Below, piece by piece: positions 23,861 to 32,848 of a stretch of 64,000 nucleotides of DNA. A program made the translations under genes and the position numbers. The DNA comes from Ralstonia sp. A12 (lineage in GTDB: Bacteria > Pseudomonadota > Gammaproteobacteria > Burkholderiales > Burkholderiaceae), in assembly GCF_000801955.1 (NCBI RefSeq), contig NZ_JSZO01000001.1, positions 806,001 to 870,000 of the forward strand, given 5' to 3'. Numbering within the stretch: position 1 is the stretch's first letter; every line of letters starts with the position of its first letter. A model generated the notes under the pieces. That model worked only from the letters and a program-made list of their open reading frames with translations. It ran no database searches and had not been told where the DNA came from.

Positions 23861-25782
23861 CAGGCCAGCAGACGGTTCACGCGTTGCACGTAAACCGCCG
23901 GGTCCGTCAGCGAACCGCCTTCGGCCAGCAATGCCTGATCGAACAACACGTGCAGGCGATCCTCAAACGCAGCGCGATCGGCTTCGTTGCCCGTGATGGT
24001 TTCCAGCAGCGCCAGCTTGCGCACCAGCGGATGCGTCGGGTTCAGCTCCAGCACCGGCTTGCTGTCCGGCGCCTGCTGGCCAGCCTGCTTGAGCAAACGC
24101 GCCAGCGTGCCGCTGATGTCGCCATCGTCGGCCACCAGGCACGACGGCGAATCGGTCAGGCGGTGCGTGATGCGCACGTCCTTGGCCTTGTCGGTCAACA
24201 CGGCCTTGGCGCGCTCGACCAGCGCTTTGAACTCGCCTTCCACTTTGGCGTGCTCGGCCTTCTCGGCTTCGTCCTCCATGGCGCCGAGATCAAGATCGCC
24301 GCGTGCCACCGACACCAGTTCCTTCTCTTCAAAGTCGTGCAGGAACGAGAGCATCCACTCGTCCACGCGGTCGGTCAGCAGCAGCACTTCCACGCCCTTC
24401 TTGCGGAAGATTTCCAGGTGCGGGCTCGACTTGGCGGCCGTCCAGTTCTCGGCGGTCACGTAGTAGATCTTGTCCTGACCTTCCTTCATGCGGCCAATGT
24501 AGTCGGCCAGGGAGACGGTCTGGGCGCTGTCTTCGTTGTGCGTGGAGGCGAAGCGCAGCAGCTTGGCAACGCGCTCTTTGTTGGCGTGGTCTTCGCCAAT
24601 GCCTTCCTTGAGCACTTGGCCGAAGTGCTGCCAGAACGTGGCGTACTTTTCCTTTTCAGCTGCATCATCCGACTCGGCCATCGATTCGAGCATGCCCAGC
24701 ACGCGCTTGGTCGAGCCCTCGCGGATGGCCTTCACGTCGCGGCTTTCCTGCAGGATTTCGCGCGACACGTTCAGCGGCAGGTCTGCCGAATCGATCACGC
24801 CCTTCACGAAGCGCTGGTAGCCCGGCAGCAGTTGTTCGGCGTCGTCCATGATGAAGACGCGCTTGACGTACAGCTTCAGGCCACTGCGGCGCTCGCGGTC
24901 CCACAGGTCGAACGGTGCGTTGGTCGGGATGTACAGCAGTTGCGTGTATTCGCTGCGGCCTTCCACGCGGTTGTGCGTCCAGGCGAGCGGCTTGCCGTCT
25001 TCGTGCGCAATGTGCTGGTAGAAGGCGATGTACTGCTCGTCGGTCACATCGGCGCGCGGGCGGGCCCACAGGGCGCTGCCCTGGTTGATGGTTTCCCACT
25101 CGTCCTGGGCGACCATCTCTTTCTTCTCTTCGTCCCACGCTTCCTTGCGCATCTGGATCGGCAGGGAGATGTGGTCCGAGTACTTCTGCACCACCGACTT
25201 GACGCGCCAGGCGCTGAGGAAATCGTCCTCGCCCTCGCGCAGGTGCAGCGTGATGGTGGAGCCACGCTCGGCGCGCTCGATGGTGTCGACGGTGAATTCG
25301 CCGTCGCCCGCGCTTTCCCAGCGCACACCTTCATTGGCGGCCACGCCGGCGCGGCGCGATTCCACCGTCACGCGGTCGGCCACGATGAAGGCCGAGTAGA
25401 AGCCCACGCCAAACTGGCCGATGAGTACGGCGTCCTTCTGCTGATCGCCCGAGAGCTGGCTGAAGAATTCGCGCGTGCCCGAACGGGCGATGGTGCCAAG
25501 GTTGCGGATGGCCTCGTCGCGGCTCATGCCGATGCCGTTGTCGGCAATGGTGATGGTGCGCGCGGCCGCATCAAAGCCGATGCGGATGCCCAGCTCACCA
25601 CCGCCTTCCAGCAGTTGCGGGTTGGCGATGCCCTCGAAGCGCAGCTTATCCACCGCATCCGACGCATTGGAAACCAGCTCGCGCAGGAAGATTTCCTTGT
25701 TGCTGTACAGCGAGTGGATCATCAGATGCAGAAGCTGCTTCACTTCTGCCTGGAAGGCCATCTTCTCTTGCGGTGCGCTCAT
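23860..25782 (-). CDS. htpG: Chaperone HtpG (bacterial Hsp90)
   Basis: 640 residues from ATG 25782 ([20 protein letters not shown]); the extension upstream to 25833 is not conserved. GHKL ATPase N-terminal domain: [27 protein letters not shown] and [15 protein letters not shown]; middle domain with [18 protein letters not shown]-terminal dimerisation part ends NRLLA. It is an ATP-driven folding chaperone. No heat-shock promoter was identified with confidence. Head gene of a two-gene unit with the DNA glycosylase. Confidence 0.97.
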   Translation of the reverse strand: MSAPQEKMAFQAEVKQLLHLMIHSLYSNKEIFLRELVSNASDAVDKLRFEGIANPQLLEGGGELGIRIGFDAAARTITIADNGIGMSRDEAIRNLGTIARSGTREFFSQLSGDQQKDAVLIGQFGVGFYSAFIVADRVTVESRRAGVAANEGVRWESAGDGEFTVDTIERAERGSTITLHLREGEDDFLSAWRVKSVVQKYSDHISLPIQMRKEAWDEEKKEMVAQDEWETINQGSALWARPRADVTDEQYIAFYQHIAHEDGKPLAWTHNRVEGRSEYTQLLYIPTNAPFDLWDRERRSGLKLYVKRVFIMDDAEQLLPGYQRFVKGVIDSADLPLNVSREILQESRDVKAIREGSTKRVLGMLESMAESDDAAEKEKYATFWQHFGQVLKEGIGEDHANKERVAKLLRFASTHNEDSAQTVSLADYIGRMKEGQDKIYYVTAENWTAAKSSPHLEIFRKKGVEVLLLTDRVDEWMLSFLHDFEEKELVSVARGDLDLGAMEDEAEKAEHAKVEGEFKALVERAKAVLTDKAKDVRITHRLTDSPSCLVADDGDISGTLARLLKQAGQQAPDSKPVLELNPTHPLVRKLALLETITGNEADRAAFEDRLHVLFDQALLAEGGSLTDPAVYVQRVNRLLA

Positions 25783-25905
25783 GTGTGTGTGGTGTGCAAA
25801 AAGTCTGGAAATGGAAAGCGAAGCGGGCGGCACTGCGAGAGTGCGTCCGCATGAATGTTTGTGTGGCTAGATAAGGCGTACGGCCGTCTTTTCAACCCCG
25901 GGAGA

Positions 25906-27387
25906 TTACCCACCCCGGTCGAGCTGCTCGGCCAGGAAGCGGAGCATATCCGGGTCCGTGCTGGTGGCGATGTTGAAGCGCATCCACGTAGACGGCATCT
26001 GCGACGGCGAAAACAGGCTCCCCGGTGCAAACACAAAGCCCTGCTCGTGCCCGGCGCGGGCAATGGCATTGGCGTCTTGCCCGGTGTCGGTCCAGAGGAA
26101 CATGCCTGCGCCCTGCTGCGCAAACAGCTTCAGGCCCATGCGCTCCAGGTTGCGTTGCACACTATCCCGGGCGCGATCCAGGCGCCCGCGCACGCGCTCG
26201 ACGTGCTTGCGGTACTGGCCTTCGGTGAGGATCTTGTAGAGCACGCGCTCGTTGATCTCGGGCGTAGTCAGGCCCGTCAGCAGCTTGCCATCGGTCAGGT
26301 TCTTGGCCAGCTCCGGGTGACAGGCGATAAAGCCCACGCGCAAATTGATCGCCAGCGTCTTGGAGAAACTGCCCAGGTAGATCACCCGGCGCAACTGGTC
26401 CAGGCTTGCCAGGCGCGTGCCCTGGTGTCCGGGCGGTGCAAGGTCGCCATAGATATCGTCTTCCACAATCAGGAAGCCGTACTGCTCAGCCAGCCGCAAC
26501 AACTGGAATGCCTTGGCGGCGGAGAGCGACGTGCCCGTCGGGTTGTGCAGGATCGAGTTGATGATCAGCAGCTTGGGCCGACGCACCTGCACCAACCCTT
26601 CCAGCGCGACCAGGTCCGGCCCCTCGGTGGTGTAGGGCACGCCGATCACCTGTGCGCCCTGCGCGGCAAAGCGGCCAAACATCAGGAACCACGCCGGATC
26701 GCCTACCAGCACCGTATCGCCGGGCTGCACGTACTGACGCGCAATCAAATCCAGCGATGATGTGATGCCCGAGGTCACGACGATCTGCTCGGGGCGCGCG
26801 CCAATCTCCAGTTCCGCCAGGCGCGTCTGCAACTGCTGGCGCAGCGGCAGGAAGCCTTGCGGCAAGCCCGGCGCCAGAAACTGGTTGCCGTTCTGGCGGC
26901 CCAGTGCGCGCAACGCATTGGCAATCAACTCGCCATCCAGCCAGCCGTTGGGCAAAAAGCCGATGCCCGGCGACTTGCGCGGCTCGGCTGACAGAAACAT
27001 GTTGCGCAACAGCCAGGTCACGTCAATCTTGCGCCCAACCGCCAGCGGCGGCGCGGCGGGCTGCTCTTCAGGCAGCGGCGTGTGGCGCTCCTTCACATAG
27101 AAGCCCGAGCCGCGGCGCGATTCCAGATACCCCTGCGCCACCAGCCGTTCATACGCCTCCACCACCGTGAAGCGCGAAATGCTTTTCTCCTGCGCCAACT
27201 GCCGGATCGACGGCATGCGCATGCCGGCACGGAAGACGCGCTCGTCGATGCGCATGCGCGCCCACTCCGTCAGTTGGTCGACCAGCGTCATCTGCGCCGA
27301 CGGGATCGGGTCGGGCAGTTGCTCCGCGACCGGCCGGGCGGCGGCGCGGCGAGCATCCAGGCTGACGATTCGGGAAGAGGCGGTCAT
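25906..27387 (-). CDS. MocR-family regulator (GntR HTH plus aminotransferase-like domain)
   Basis: 493 residues from ATG 27387. Winged-helix GntR domain at 35-98 (RMPSIRQLAQEKSISRFTVV, then YLESRRGSGFYV), linker, then a fold-type I aminotransferase domain with K343 in YLGSFSKTLAINLRVGF and HNPTGTSLS, so PLP binding is expected. MocR regulators sense amino acids or B6 vitamers through PLP. Three TGTACAG boxes lie just upstream, on the way to the divergent alaX-EamA-ridA-aminotransferase run, which is its likely target. The effector is unknown. Confidence 0.92.
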   Translation of the reverse strand: MTASSRIVSLDARRAAARPVAEQLPDPIPSAQMTLVDQLTEWARMRIDERVFRAGMRMPSIRQLAQEKSISRFTVVEAYERLVAQGYLESRRGSGFYVKERHTPLPEEQPAAPPLAVGRKIDVTWLLRNMFLSAEPRKSPGIGFLPNGWLDGELIANALRALGRQNGNQFLAPGLPQGFLPLRQQLQTRLAELEIGARPEQIVVTSGITSSLDLIARQYVQPGDTVLVGDPAWFLMFGRFAAQGAQVIGVPYTTEGPDLVALEGLVQVRRPKLLIINSILHNPTGTSLSAAKAFQLLRLAEQYGFLIVEDDIYGDLAPPGHQGTRLASLDQLRRVIYLGSFSKTLAINLRVGFIACHPELAKNLTDGKLLTGLTTPEINERVLYKILTEGQYRKHVERVRGRLDRARDSVQRNLERMGLKLFAQQGAGMFLWTDTGQDANAIARAGHEQGFVFAPGSLFSPSQMPSTWMRFNIATSTDPDMLRFLAEQLDRGG

Positions 27388-27414
27388 GACGGGTCGACTG
27401 AAACGAGGCAAAAA

Positions 27415-27457
27415 CTGTACAGAAAGCACCACGATAAAGTGTACAGGTACTGTACAG
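27415..27457. promoter_or_regulatory. Three TGTACAG boxes (candidate MocR operator)
   Basis: CTGTACAG at 27415-27422, GTGTACAG at 27439-27446 and CTGTACAG at 27450-27457; two are perfect 8-bp palindromes. Centres are 24 and 11 bases apart, so boxes 2 and 3 face the same side of the helix. They lie between the MocR start (27387) and the alaX start (27516). Confidence 0.72.
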
Positions 27458-27515
27458 ACACAGTTCGGTAGGATCAAGGTCAGAATTCCGCCCCCAGCGA
27501 ATCGGAGACCCCACG

Positions 27516-28235
27516 ATGCCAACGTTGAAACGCTTTGACGAAGACGCCTACCGCACCACCTGCGATGCCACCGTCGTCGCCGTGCACCCGGAAGGCATCG
27601 AACTGGACGCCACAGTGTTCTATGCCCGCAGCGGCGGTCAGGCCGGCGACACCGGCGTGCTCACACTGGGTGGCGACCAGACCGTGGCGATTGCCGACAC
27701 GGTCTACAGCCCCGATCGCCAGACCGTGCTGCATGTGCCAGCAGACAACGCCGACCTCTCTCTGCTCGCCCCCGGCACGCGCGTCACCGCCTCCATCGAT
27801 TGGGAGCGCCGCCACCGCCTGATGCGGCTGCATACCTGCCTGCACCTGCTGGGCTCGCTGATTCCAGTGCCGGTCACGGGCTGCGGCATCTCGCCGGATT
27901 CGGGCCGCATCGATTTCGACCTGCCCGAATCGACGCTCGACCGCGACACGCTTACCACGCAACTGAATGAACTGATCGGCCGCAATACGCCGATACGCAT
28001 CGACCTGATCACGCCGGAAGAACTGGCCGCGCAGCCTGAACTCGTGCGCACCATCGGCGCGGCGCCGCCGGTGGGCGCAGGGGCCATCCGCATCATCCAT
28101 ATCGACGGCATCGACCGCCAGCCGTGCGGCGGCACCCACGTGCGTGCCACCGGCGAGATCGGCCGCGTGGTCGTCACCAAGATCGAAAAGAAGAGCCGCC
28201 AGAACCGCCGCGTCGCCGTGGCCTTTGCAGACTGA
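27516..28235 (+). CDS. alaX: Alanyl-tRNA editing protein AlaX (free-standing AlaRS editing domain)
   Basis: 239 residues. Zinc/editing site of the AlaX family: H106-x3-H110 in RLHTCLHLL and C204-x3-H208 in QPCGGTHVRA; N-terminal AlaRS-like beta domain contains FYARSGGQAGDTG (residues 35-47). AlaX-M proteins hydrolyse Ser-tRNA(Ala), or Gly-tRNA(Ala), in trans. It lies 129 bases from the divergent MocR gene and 10 bases before an EamA exporter, linking tRNA proofreading to amino-acid export. Confidence 0.92.
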   Translation: MPTLKRFDEDAYRTTCDATVVAVHPEGIELDATVFYARSGGQAGDTGVLTLGGDQTVAIADTVYSPDRQTVLHVPADNADLSLLAPGTRVTASIDWERRHRLMRLHTCLHLLGSLIPVPVTGCGISPDSGRIDFDLPESTLDRDTLTTQLNELIGRNTPIRIDLITPEELAAQPELVRTIGAAPPVGAGAIRIIHIDGIDRQPCGGTHVRATGEIGRVVVTKIEKKSRQNRRVAVAFAD

Positions 28236-28245
28236 GTGCTCAGCC

Positions 28246-29187
28246 ATGAACAAGTCCGCCACCCTGCCTCTGGGCCATGCGCCCGACCACGCTGAACGCC
28301 GGGGCATGCTGCTCGGCTTCATCGGCGTGGCCATCTTCAGCCAGACGTTGCCGTTCACGCGCATGGCCGTCGCCGAGCTGGATGCGACCTTCGTCGCACT
28401 GGTGCGGGCGGTGCTGGCCAGCGTGCTGGCGCTCGGCCTGCTGGCAGCGACCGGCGCGTTCTCGGCCGCCAAGCGCCCGCAGGGTCGCCAGTGGTGGCAA
28501 CTCGCTGTCACGGCGATGGGCGTGGTCGTCGGCTTTCCGCTGTTCTCTTCGCTGGCGATGCGCGATGTGCCGGCCGCGCATGGCGCCATCATCACCGGCC
28601 TGCTGCCGCTGGCGACGGCCATCTTTGCCGCCTGGTTCGGGCGCGAGCGGCCGTCGACCGGATTCTGGCTGTGCGCGATGGTAGGCAGCGTGCTCGTCGT
28701 CTCATTTGCGTTGCTGCAAGGTGCCGGCACCCTGCACCGTGCCGACTGGCTGCTGTTCGCCGCCATGGTGACCGGCGCCCTCGGCTATGCGACCGGCGGC
28801 AAGCTCTCGCGCGAGTTGGGCGGCACGCAGACGATTGCCTGGGCGCTGGTCATCTCGCTGCCGGTGCTGCTGCCGATGGTGGGCGCGCTGGCGTGGCTGC
28901 CCTCTACGCACCAGGCTGAAGCGCTGGCGCATGCCTCGTCCCGCGCCTGGATCGGGCTGGCTTACGTGTCGGCCTTCTCCATGTTCATCGGTTTTCTGTT
29001 CTGGTACTCCGGCCTGGCCGCGGGCGGTGTTGCGCGGGTCGGCCAGATACAATTGCTGCAACCTTTCATGACGTTGATCGGCGGCTGGCTGCTGCTGGGC
29101 GAATCGCTCGATGCGCCCACCGTGCTGTTTGCGCTGGCAGTGATTGCCGTGGTCGGCATCGGCCGGCGGACATCGGTGCGCCGATAA
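28246..29187 (+). CDS. EamA/DMT-family exporter
   Basis: 313 residues from ATG 28246, about ten membrane helices in two EamA halves (FIGVAIFSQTLPFTRMAVAE in the first, LGYATGGKLSRELGGTQT at the start of the second). The C-terminal QIQLLQPFMTLIGGWLLLGE is a typical EamA signature. Between alaX and ridA in one run of same-strand genes, it is likely an amino-acid exporter; the substrate is not readable. Confidence 0.86.
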   Translation: MNKSATLPLGHAPDHAERRGMLLGFIGVAIFSQTLPFTRMAVAELDATFVALVRAVLASVLALGLLAATGAFSAAKRPQGRQWWQLAVTAMGVVVGFPLFSSLAMRDVPAAHGAIITGLLPLATAIFAAWFGRERPSTGFWLCAMVGSVLVVSFALLQGAGTLHRADWLLFAAMVTGALGYATGGKLSRELGGTQTIAWALVISLPVLLPMVGALAWLPSTHQAEALAHASSRAWIGLAYVSAFSMFIGFLFWYSGLAAGGVARVGQIQLLQPFMTLIGGWLLLGESLDAPTVLFALAVIAVVGIGRRTSVRR

Positions 29188-29231
29188 CGTCGTTACCCGT
29201 ATTTGTTCACCCAACACATCAAGGAGTCCTC

Positions 29232-29702
29232 ATGACCGCCACGCACGACGCCCAGGCCAAGCTCAAGCAACTCGGCATCGAACTGCCCGCCGCCGGCGCA
29301 CCGGCCGCCGCCTACGTCATGGCCGCGCAGACCGGCAACCAGGTCTTCCTGTCCGGCCACATTGCCAAGAAGGACGGCAAGCCGTGGGTCGGCAAGCTGG
29401 GCGCCAACATGACCACCGAAGAAGGCAAGGCTGCCGCGCGCGCCATCGCCATCGACCTGCTCGCCACGCTGAACACGCACCTGGGCGGTGACCTGAGCCG
29501 CGTCAAGCGCATCGTCAAGGTCATGAGCCTGGTGAACTCCACGCAAGAGTTCACCGAGCAGCACCTGGTGACCAACGGCGCGTCGGAGCTGTTCGCCGAG
29601 GTGTTTGGCGATGCCGGCAAGCACGCCCGCAGCGCCTTCGGTGTCGCACAGATTCCGTTCGGCGCGTGCGTCGAGATCGAGCTGATCGCTGAAGTCGCCT
29701 AA
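29232..29702 (+). CDS. RidA/YjgF family protein
   Basis: 156 residues. RidA superfamily second-group pattern: QTGNQVFLSGHIAKKDGKP, AARAIAIDLLATLNTHLGGD, VKRIVKVMSLVNSTQEFTEQ and C-terminal GKHARSAFGVAQIPFGACVE ending IELIAEV. RidA proteins hydrolyse reactive enamine/imine intermediates released by PLP enzymes; the Arg of archetypal RidA is present in GKHARSAFG. Encoded just before a PLP aminotransferase, it fits a damage-control role. SD AAGGAG stands at 29221. Confidence 0.9.
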   Translation: MTATHDAQAKLKQLGIELPAAGAPAAAYVMAAQTGNQVFLSGHIAKKDGKPWVGKLGANMTTEEGKAAARAIAIDLLATLNTHLGGDLSRVKRIVKVMSLVNSTQEFTEQHLVTNGASELFAEVFGDAGKHARSAFGVAQIPFGACVEIELIAEVA

Positions 29703-29808
29703 GCGTTGTATCGGCCCTGCCCATTGGGGCGTTGCCTGCTATCCTGATCGTTTTGCCCACCCACGGCGCCCGCTCACGAGGTGGGCGCCGCAACACAAGG
29801 ACCACACC

Positions 29809-30999
29809 ATGGACCACTCCGCCTGTACCTTCTCCCGCCGTGCACAACAGCTCACCAGCTCGGCGATCCGGGAAATCCTCAAGATCACTGAACGTCCTGA
29901 GGTCATTTCGTTTGCCGGTGGCCTGCCCGCCCCGGTCACCTTCCCGGTCGAGGCGATTCAGGCGGCGTGCGCCCGCATGTTTGCAGACAACCCACAGGCG
30001 GCGCTGCAGTACGGCCCGACCGAAGGGCTGTCCGGCCTGCGTGAATGGATTGCCCAGCGTCATGGCACCACGGCGTCGCGCGTGCTGATCACGACGGGCT
30101 CGCAGCAGGGCCTGGACCTGCTGGGCAAGATCTTCATCGACCCGCAAAGCAAGGTGATGGTCGAAACGCCGAGCTACCTGGGCGCACTGCAATCGTTCTC
30201 GCTGTTCGAGCCGGCGTACGCATCGGTGCCCAGCGACGACAAGGGCCTGCTGCCCGAAGCGCTTACGCCCGAACTGACTGCCGGCGCGCGTTTCTTCTAC
30301 ACGATCCCGAACTTCCAGAACCCCACCGGCCGCCGCCTGCCGCTGGAACGCCGCCAGGCCCTGGTGGCCCGTGCCAAGGAACTGGGCGTGCTGCTGGTGG
30401 AAGACGATCCGTACGGCGAGCTGAGCTACACCGGCGATCAACTGCCCTCGCTGCGTTCGCTCAACCCGGACGGCGTGGTCTACATGGGCTCGTTCTCGAA
30501 GATCCTGGCACCGGGTATGCGTCTGGGCTACATCATTGCGCCCGAGCACATCCACTTCAAACTCGTGCAGGCCAAGCAGGCATCGGATCTGCACACGCCC
30601 AGCTTTACGCAGCGCGTGGCCTACGAGGTGCTGAAGACCGGCCTGCTCGACACGCATATCCCGAGCATCCGTGACCTCTACGGCAAGCAGTGCGACGCGA
30701 TGCTCGATTCGCTCCAGCGCCATATGCCGGCCGGCGTGCACTGGAACCGCCCGGAAGGCGGCATGTTCATCTGGGTGGAGGTGCCGGAAGGCATCGACAC
30801 CATGGCCCTGCTGGAAAAGGCCGTCGCGCGCAATGTGGCCTTCGTGCCGGGCGCGCCGTTCTACGCTAACGCCCCGCGCCGCAATACCCTGCGCCTTGCC
30901 TTCGTGACAGTGGCGCCGGAGCGGATCGAACAAGGCATTGCCGTCCTGGGTGAACTGCTCCGCACGGAAATTGCGGCACTCACACCCAAGGCCGCCTAA
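29809..30999 (+). CDS. PLP-dependent aminotransferase (LysN/ARO8-like)
   Basis: 396 residues, fold-type I aminotransferase of the LysN/2-aminoadipate group without an HTH. Starts MDHSACTFSRRAQQLTSSAI; GGLPAP, NFQNPTG and PLP lysine K231 in MGSFSKILAPGMRLGYI are seen. Group members transaminate 2-aminoadipate, leucine, kynurenine or aromatic amino acids. A 107-bp gap with a GC-rich repeat separates it from ridA; it is followed by a GST gene 49 bases on. The substrate cannot be fixed from sequence. Confidence 0.88.
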   Translation: MDHSACTFSRRAQQLTSSAIREILKITERPEVISFAGGLPAPVTFPVEAIQAACARMFADNPQAALQYGPTEGLSGLREWIAQRHGTTASRVLITTGSQQGLDLLGKIFIDPQSKVMVETPSYLGALQSFSLFEPAYASVPSDDKGLLPEALTPELTAGARFFYTIPNFQNPTGRRLPLERRQALVARAKELGVLLVEDDPYGELSYTGDQLPSLRSLNPDGVVYMGSFSKILAPGMRLGYIIAPEHIHFKLVQAKQASDLHTPSFTQRVAYEVLKTGLLDTHIPSIRDLYGKQCDAMLDSLQRHMPAGVHWNRPEGGMFIWVEVPEGIDTMALLEKAVARNVAFVPGAPFYANAPRRNTLRLAFVTVAPERIEQGIAVLGELLRTEIAALTPKAA

Positions 31000-31048
31000 A
31001 TTAGGTAACACCGTTCATTCATCCACCATCAGAAAGGAGCCGTCGTCG

Positions 31049-31690
31049 ATGTTGCGGATCTGGGGAAGACTCTCTTCGGTCAACGTGCAGAAAGTGGTCT
31101 GGTGCGCGCGCGAGCTGTCGCTCGACCACGAGCGCATCGACGTCGGCGGCGCCTTCGGGGGCGTCGACACGCCGGAATTCAAGGCGATGAACCCGAACGG
31201 CATGATCCCCGTCATCGAAGACGGCCTGAACGATTCCGGCGACGAGCGCTTCGTGCTGTGGGAATCCAACGCCATCGTGCGCTACCTGTCGGCGCGTTAC
31301 GGCCCGGGCAATCTGTACCCGCTCGAACTGCACGAGCGCGCCGATGCTGACCGCTGGATGGACTGGCAGACCACGGCATTCAGCCCGTCGATGGTCGATG
31401 CATTCCTGCAGCTCGTGCGTACGCCTGAAGACCAGCGCGACGCTGCCCGCATCGAGCGCTCGCGCCAAGCCGCCGAACGCACCAGCGCCGTACTCGACAC
31501 CGTGCTCGCCAAGCAGCCCTATGTGGCTGGGCACCGCTTCACCATGGCCGACATCGCCTGCGGCTGCGCCGCGCACCGCTGGTTCGGGCTGCCAATGGAG
31601 CGCCCGGCGCGTCCGAACCTGGAGCGCTGGATGGCCGAACTGCGCGATCGACGTGCGGCACAGGAAGTGCTGGCGTTGCCGGTCGTCTGA
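31049..31690 (+). CDS. Glutathione S-transferase
   Basis: 213 residues from ATG 31049 (SD AAAGGAG). Thioredoxin-like N-terminal half (LRIWGRLSSVNVQKVVWCAR, NPNGMIPVIEDG, WESNAIVRYLSARYG) and helical C-terminal half (AGHRFTMADIACGCAAHRW). The Ser in RLSSVNVQK suggests a theta/beta-like Ser active site. It may be co-transcribed with the aminotransferase upstream and PhyH gene downstream (15-base gap). Confidence 0.88.
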   Translation: MLRIWGRLSSVNVQKVVWCARELSLDHERIDVGGAFGGVDTPEFKAMNPNGMIPVIEDGLNDSGDERFVLWESNAIVRYLSARYGPGNLYPLELHERADADRWMDWQTTAFSPSMVDAFLQLVRTPEDQRDAARIERSRQAAERTSAVLDTVLAKQPYVAGHRFTMADIACGCAAHRWFGLPMERPARPNLERWMAELRDRRAAQEVLALPVV

Positions 31691-31705
31691 GCAGACATTA
31701 CGCCG

Positions 31706-32371
31706 ATGTCCGGCGATTTTCTGGCTGACGGCTACGCCCTCGTCCCAAACGTATTGGCAGATGCAGTCTGTGAACGCCTGGCCGACAAGTTGCAAGCCGG
31801 TGGCGCAGGCTCACGCGAGCTGCTTTCTCAGTCTTGGTGTGCAAAGCTCGCCGCTGAGCTGCATCGGCACCCTGCCCTTGCGCCGCTGATCCCAGCTTCG
31901 CATGTCGCCGTGCAGTGCACCGGCTTTAATAAATCCGCCGGGCAAAACTGGCTGGTGCCGATCCATCAGGATCTGAGCATCCCGGTGGCAGAACGCGTGA
32001 GCGATCCCTCGCTGACCGGTTGGTCTGAGAAAGATGGCCAACTGTACGTACAGCCACCGCGTGAAGTATTGGAAGACTTGATCGCCTTGCGATTGCACTT
32101 GGACGACTGCGGTCCGGCGGAAGGCCCGCTGCGCGTCGTGCCAGGATCGCATCGGCAGGGCCGGGCAAGTCAAGCCGAGACGCTGAGCGCACGGGACCGG
32201 CTCGGCGAGACCACGTGCTTGGCCGATCGTGGCGGCGTGCTGCTGATGCGCCCACTTCTGTTGCATGCGTCATCCAAGACCACCAGCGGGCGACCGCGTC
32301 GCGTACTGCATTTTGTCTACGGGCCGCAGACATTGCCGCTCGGCCTGCGCTGGCCTGAGCCAGCCCTCTGA
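31706..32371 (+). CDS. Phytanoyl-CoA dioxygenase (PhyH) family Fe(II)/2-oxoglutarate oxygenase
   Basis: 221 residues. The facial triad can be read: H87 and D89 in VPIHQDLSI, and H187 in RPLLLHASS; the 2-oxoglutarate arginine is probably in SGRPRRVLHF. Also GPAEGPLRVVPGSHRQG, the usual PhyH strand. The start MSGDFLADGYALVPNVL is typical for the family. Last gene of the run from alaX; a hydroxylation of an amino-acid-like substrate is possible but unproven. Confidence 0.86.
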   Translation: MSGDFLADGYALVPNVLADAVCERLADKLQAGGAGSRELLSQSWCAKLAAELHRHPALAPLIPASHVAVQCTGFNKSAGQNWLVPIHQDLSIPVAERVSDPSLTGWSEKDGQLYVQPPREVLEDLIALRLHLDDCGPAEGPLRVVPGSHRQGRASQAETLSARDRLGETTCLADRGGVLLMRPLLLHASSKTTSGRPRRVLHFVYGPQTLPLGLRWPEPAL

Positions 32372-32515
32372 ATCGCCGCGATTAATAGGCTGTTACAAAC
32401 CTCCGGTCATCCCCATCCTCCCGGCTCCCGTTCAAGAGCGATAGGTGCAAGCGTCATTCAATGCGATGCGCCTCTTGTCCAGGGGCCCGTCCTGGAATGA
32501 CTAGGAGATATCTTC

Positions 32516-32743
32516 ATGAAGCACGTTGGATTCCGTCTTTTGCTGCCCGCGCTGGCGCTGAGCTGCGCGCTTGCCGGGTGCGTGGTCGCGCCGGTTGAGC
32601 CGCCCACTGTTGCCCCGGCTGGCGTGGTGTATGTCGCCCCCGTGGCTGTCGCCCCCGGACCGGGCTACTCGTGGCGCTATCACGCGCATTACGGCTGGGG
32701 CTGGTGGCACCCGCACCATGGCTGGCACGAGGGTTGGCGCTAG
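32516..32743 (+). CDS. Small His/Trp-rich lipoprotein
   Basis: 75 residues. Lipoprotein signal MKHVGFRLLLPALALSCALAGC (lipobox LAGC, Cys22), a Pro/Val/Ala-rich linker, then a C-terminus with five His, six Trp and two Tyr in about 23 residues (WRYHAHYGWGWWHPHHGW and on). SD AGGAGA precedes the ATG. The tail looks like a metal- or sugar-binding surface, and similar short proteins are annotated only as hypothetical lipoproteins. It is monocistronic with its own terminator. Confidence 0.75.
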   Translation: MKHVGFRLLLPALALSCALAGCVVAPVEPPTVAPAGVVYVAPVAVAPGPGYSWRYHAHYGWGWWHPHHGWHEGWR

Positions 32744-32790
32744 GGCCTGACGCCTACGCCAACTCTGTAGCTGATTGCGGTAGCATCATC

Positions 32791-32827
32791 AACCGCGCAC
32801 GGCCTCCAACGCCGGCGCGGTTTTTTG
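32791..32827 (+). terminator. Terminator after the small lipoprotein gene
   Basis: AACCGCGC (32791-32798) pairs with GCGCGGTT (32815-32822); an inner CGGC/GCCG pairing extends it. A T run follows to 32826. Confidence 0.85.
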
Positions 32828-32848
32828 TTTTCACCGAGGGAAACCCGG

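Noticed and set aside
23884-25854. A 656-codon open frame on the plus strand opposite htpG, and similar long antisense frames such as 35626-38313, 50649-53306, 54578-56218 and 40704-42371
   Set aside because: They mirror certain genes in a high-GC genome where reverse frames stay open; the translations are rich in Arg, His, Val and Gln with no motifs, while the opposite strand encodes htpG, an RND pump, parC, parE and a PlpD-like protein.
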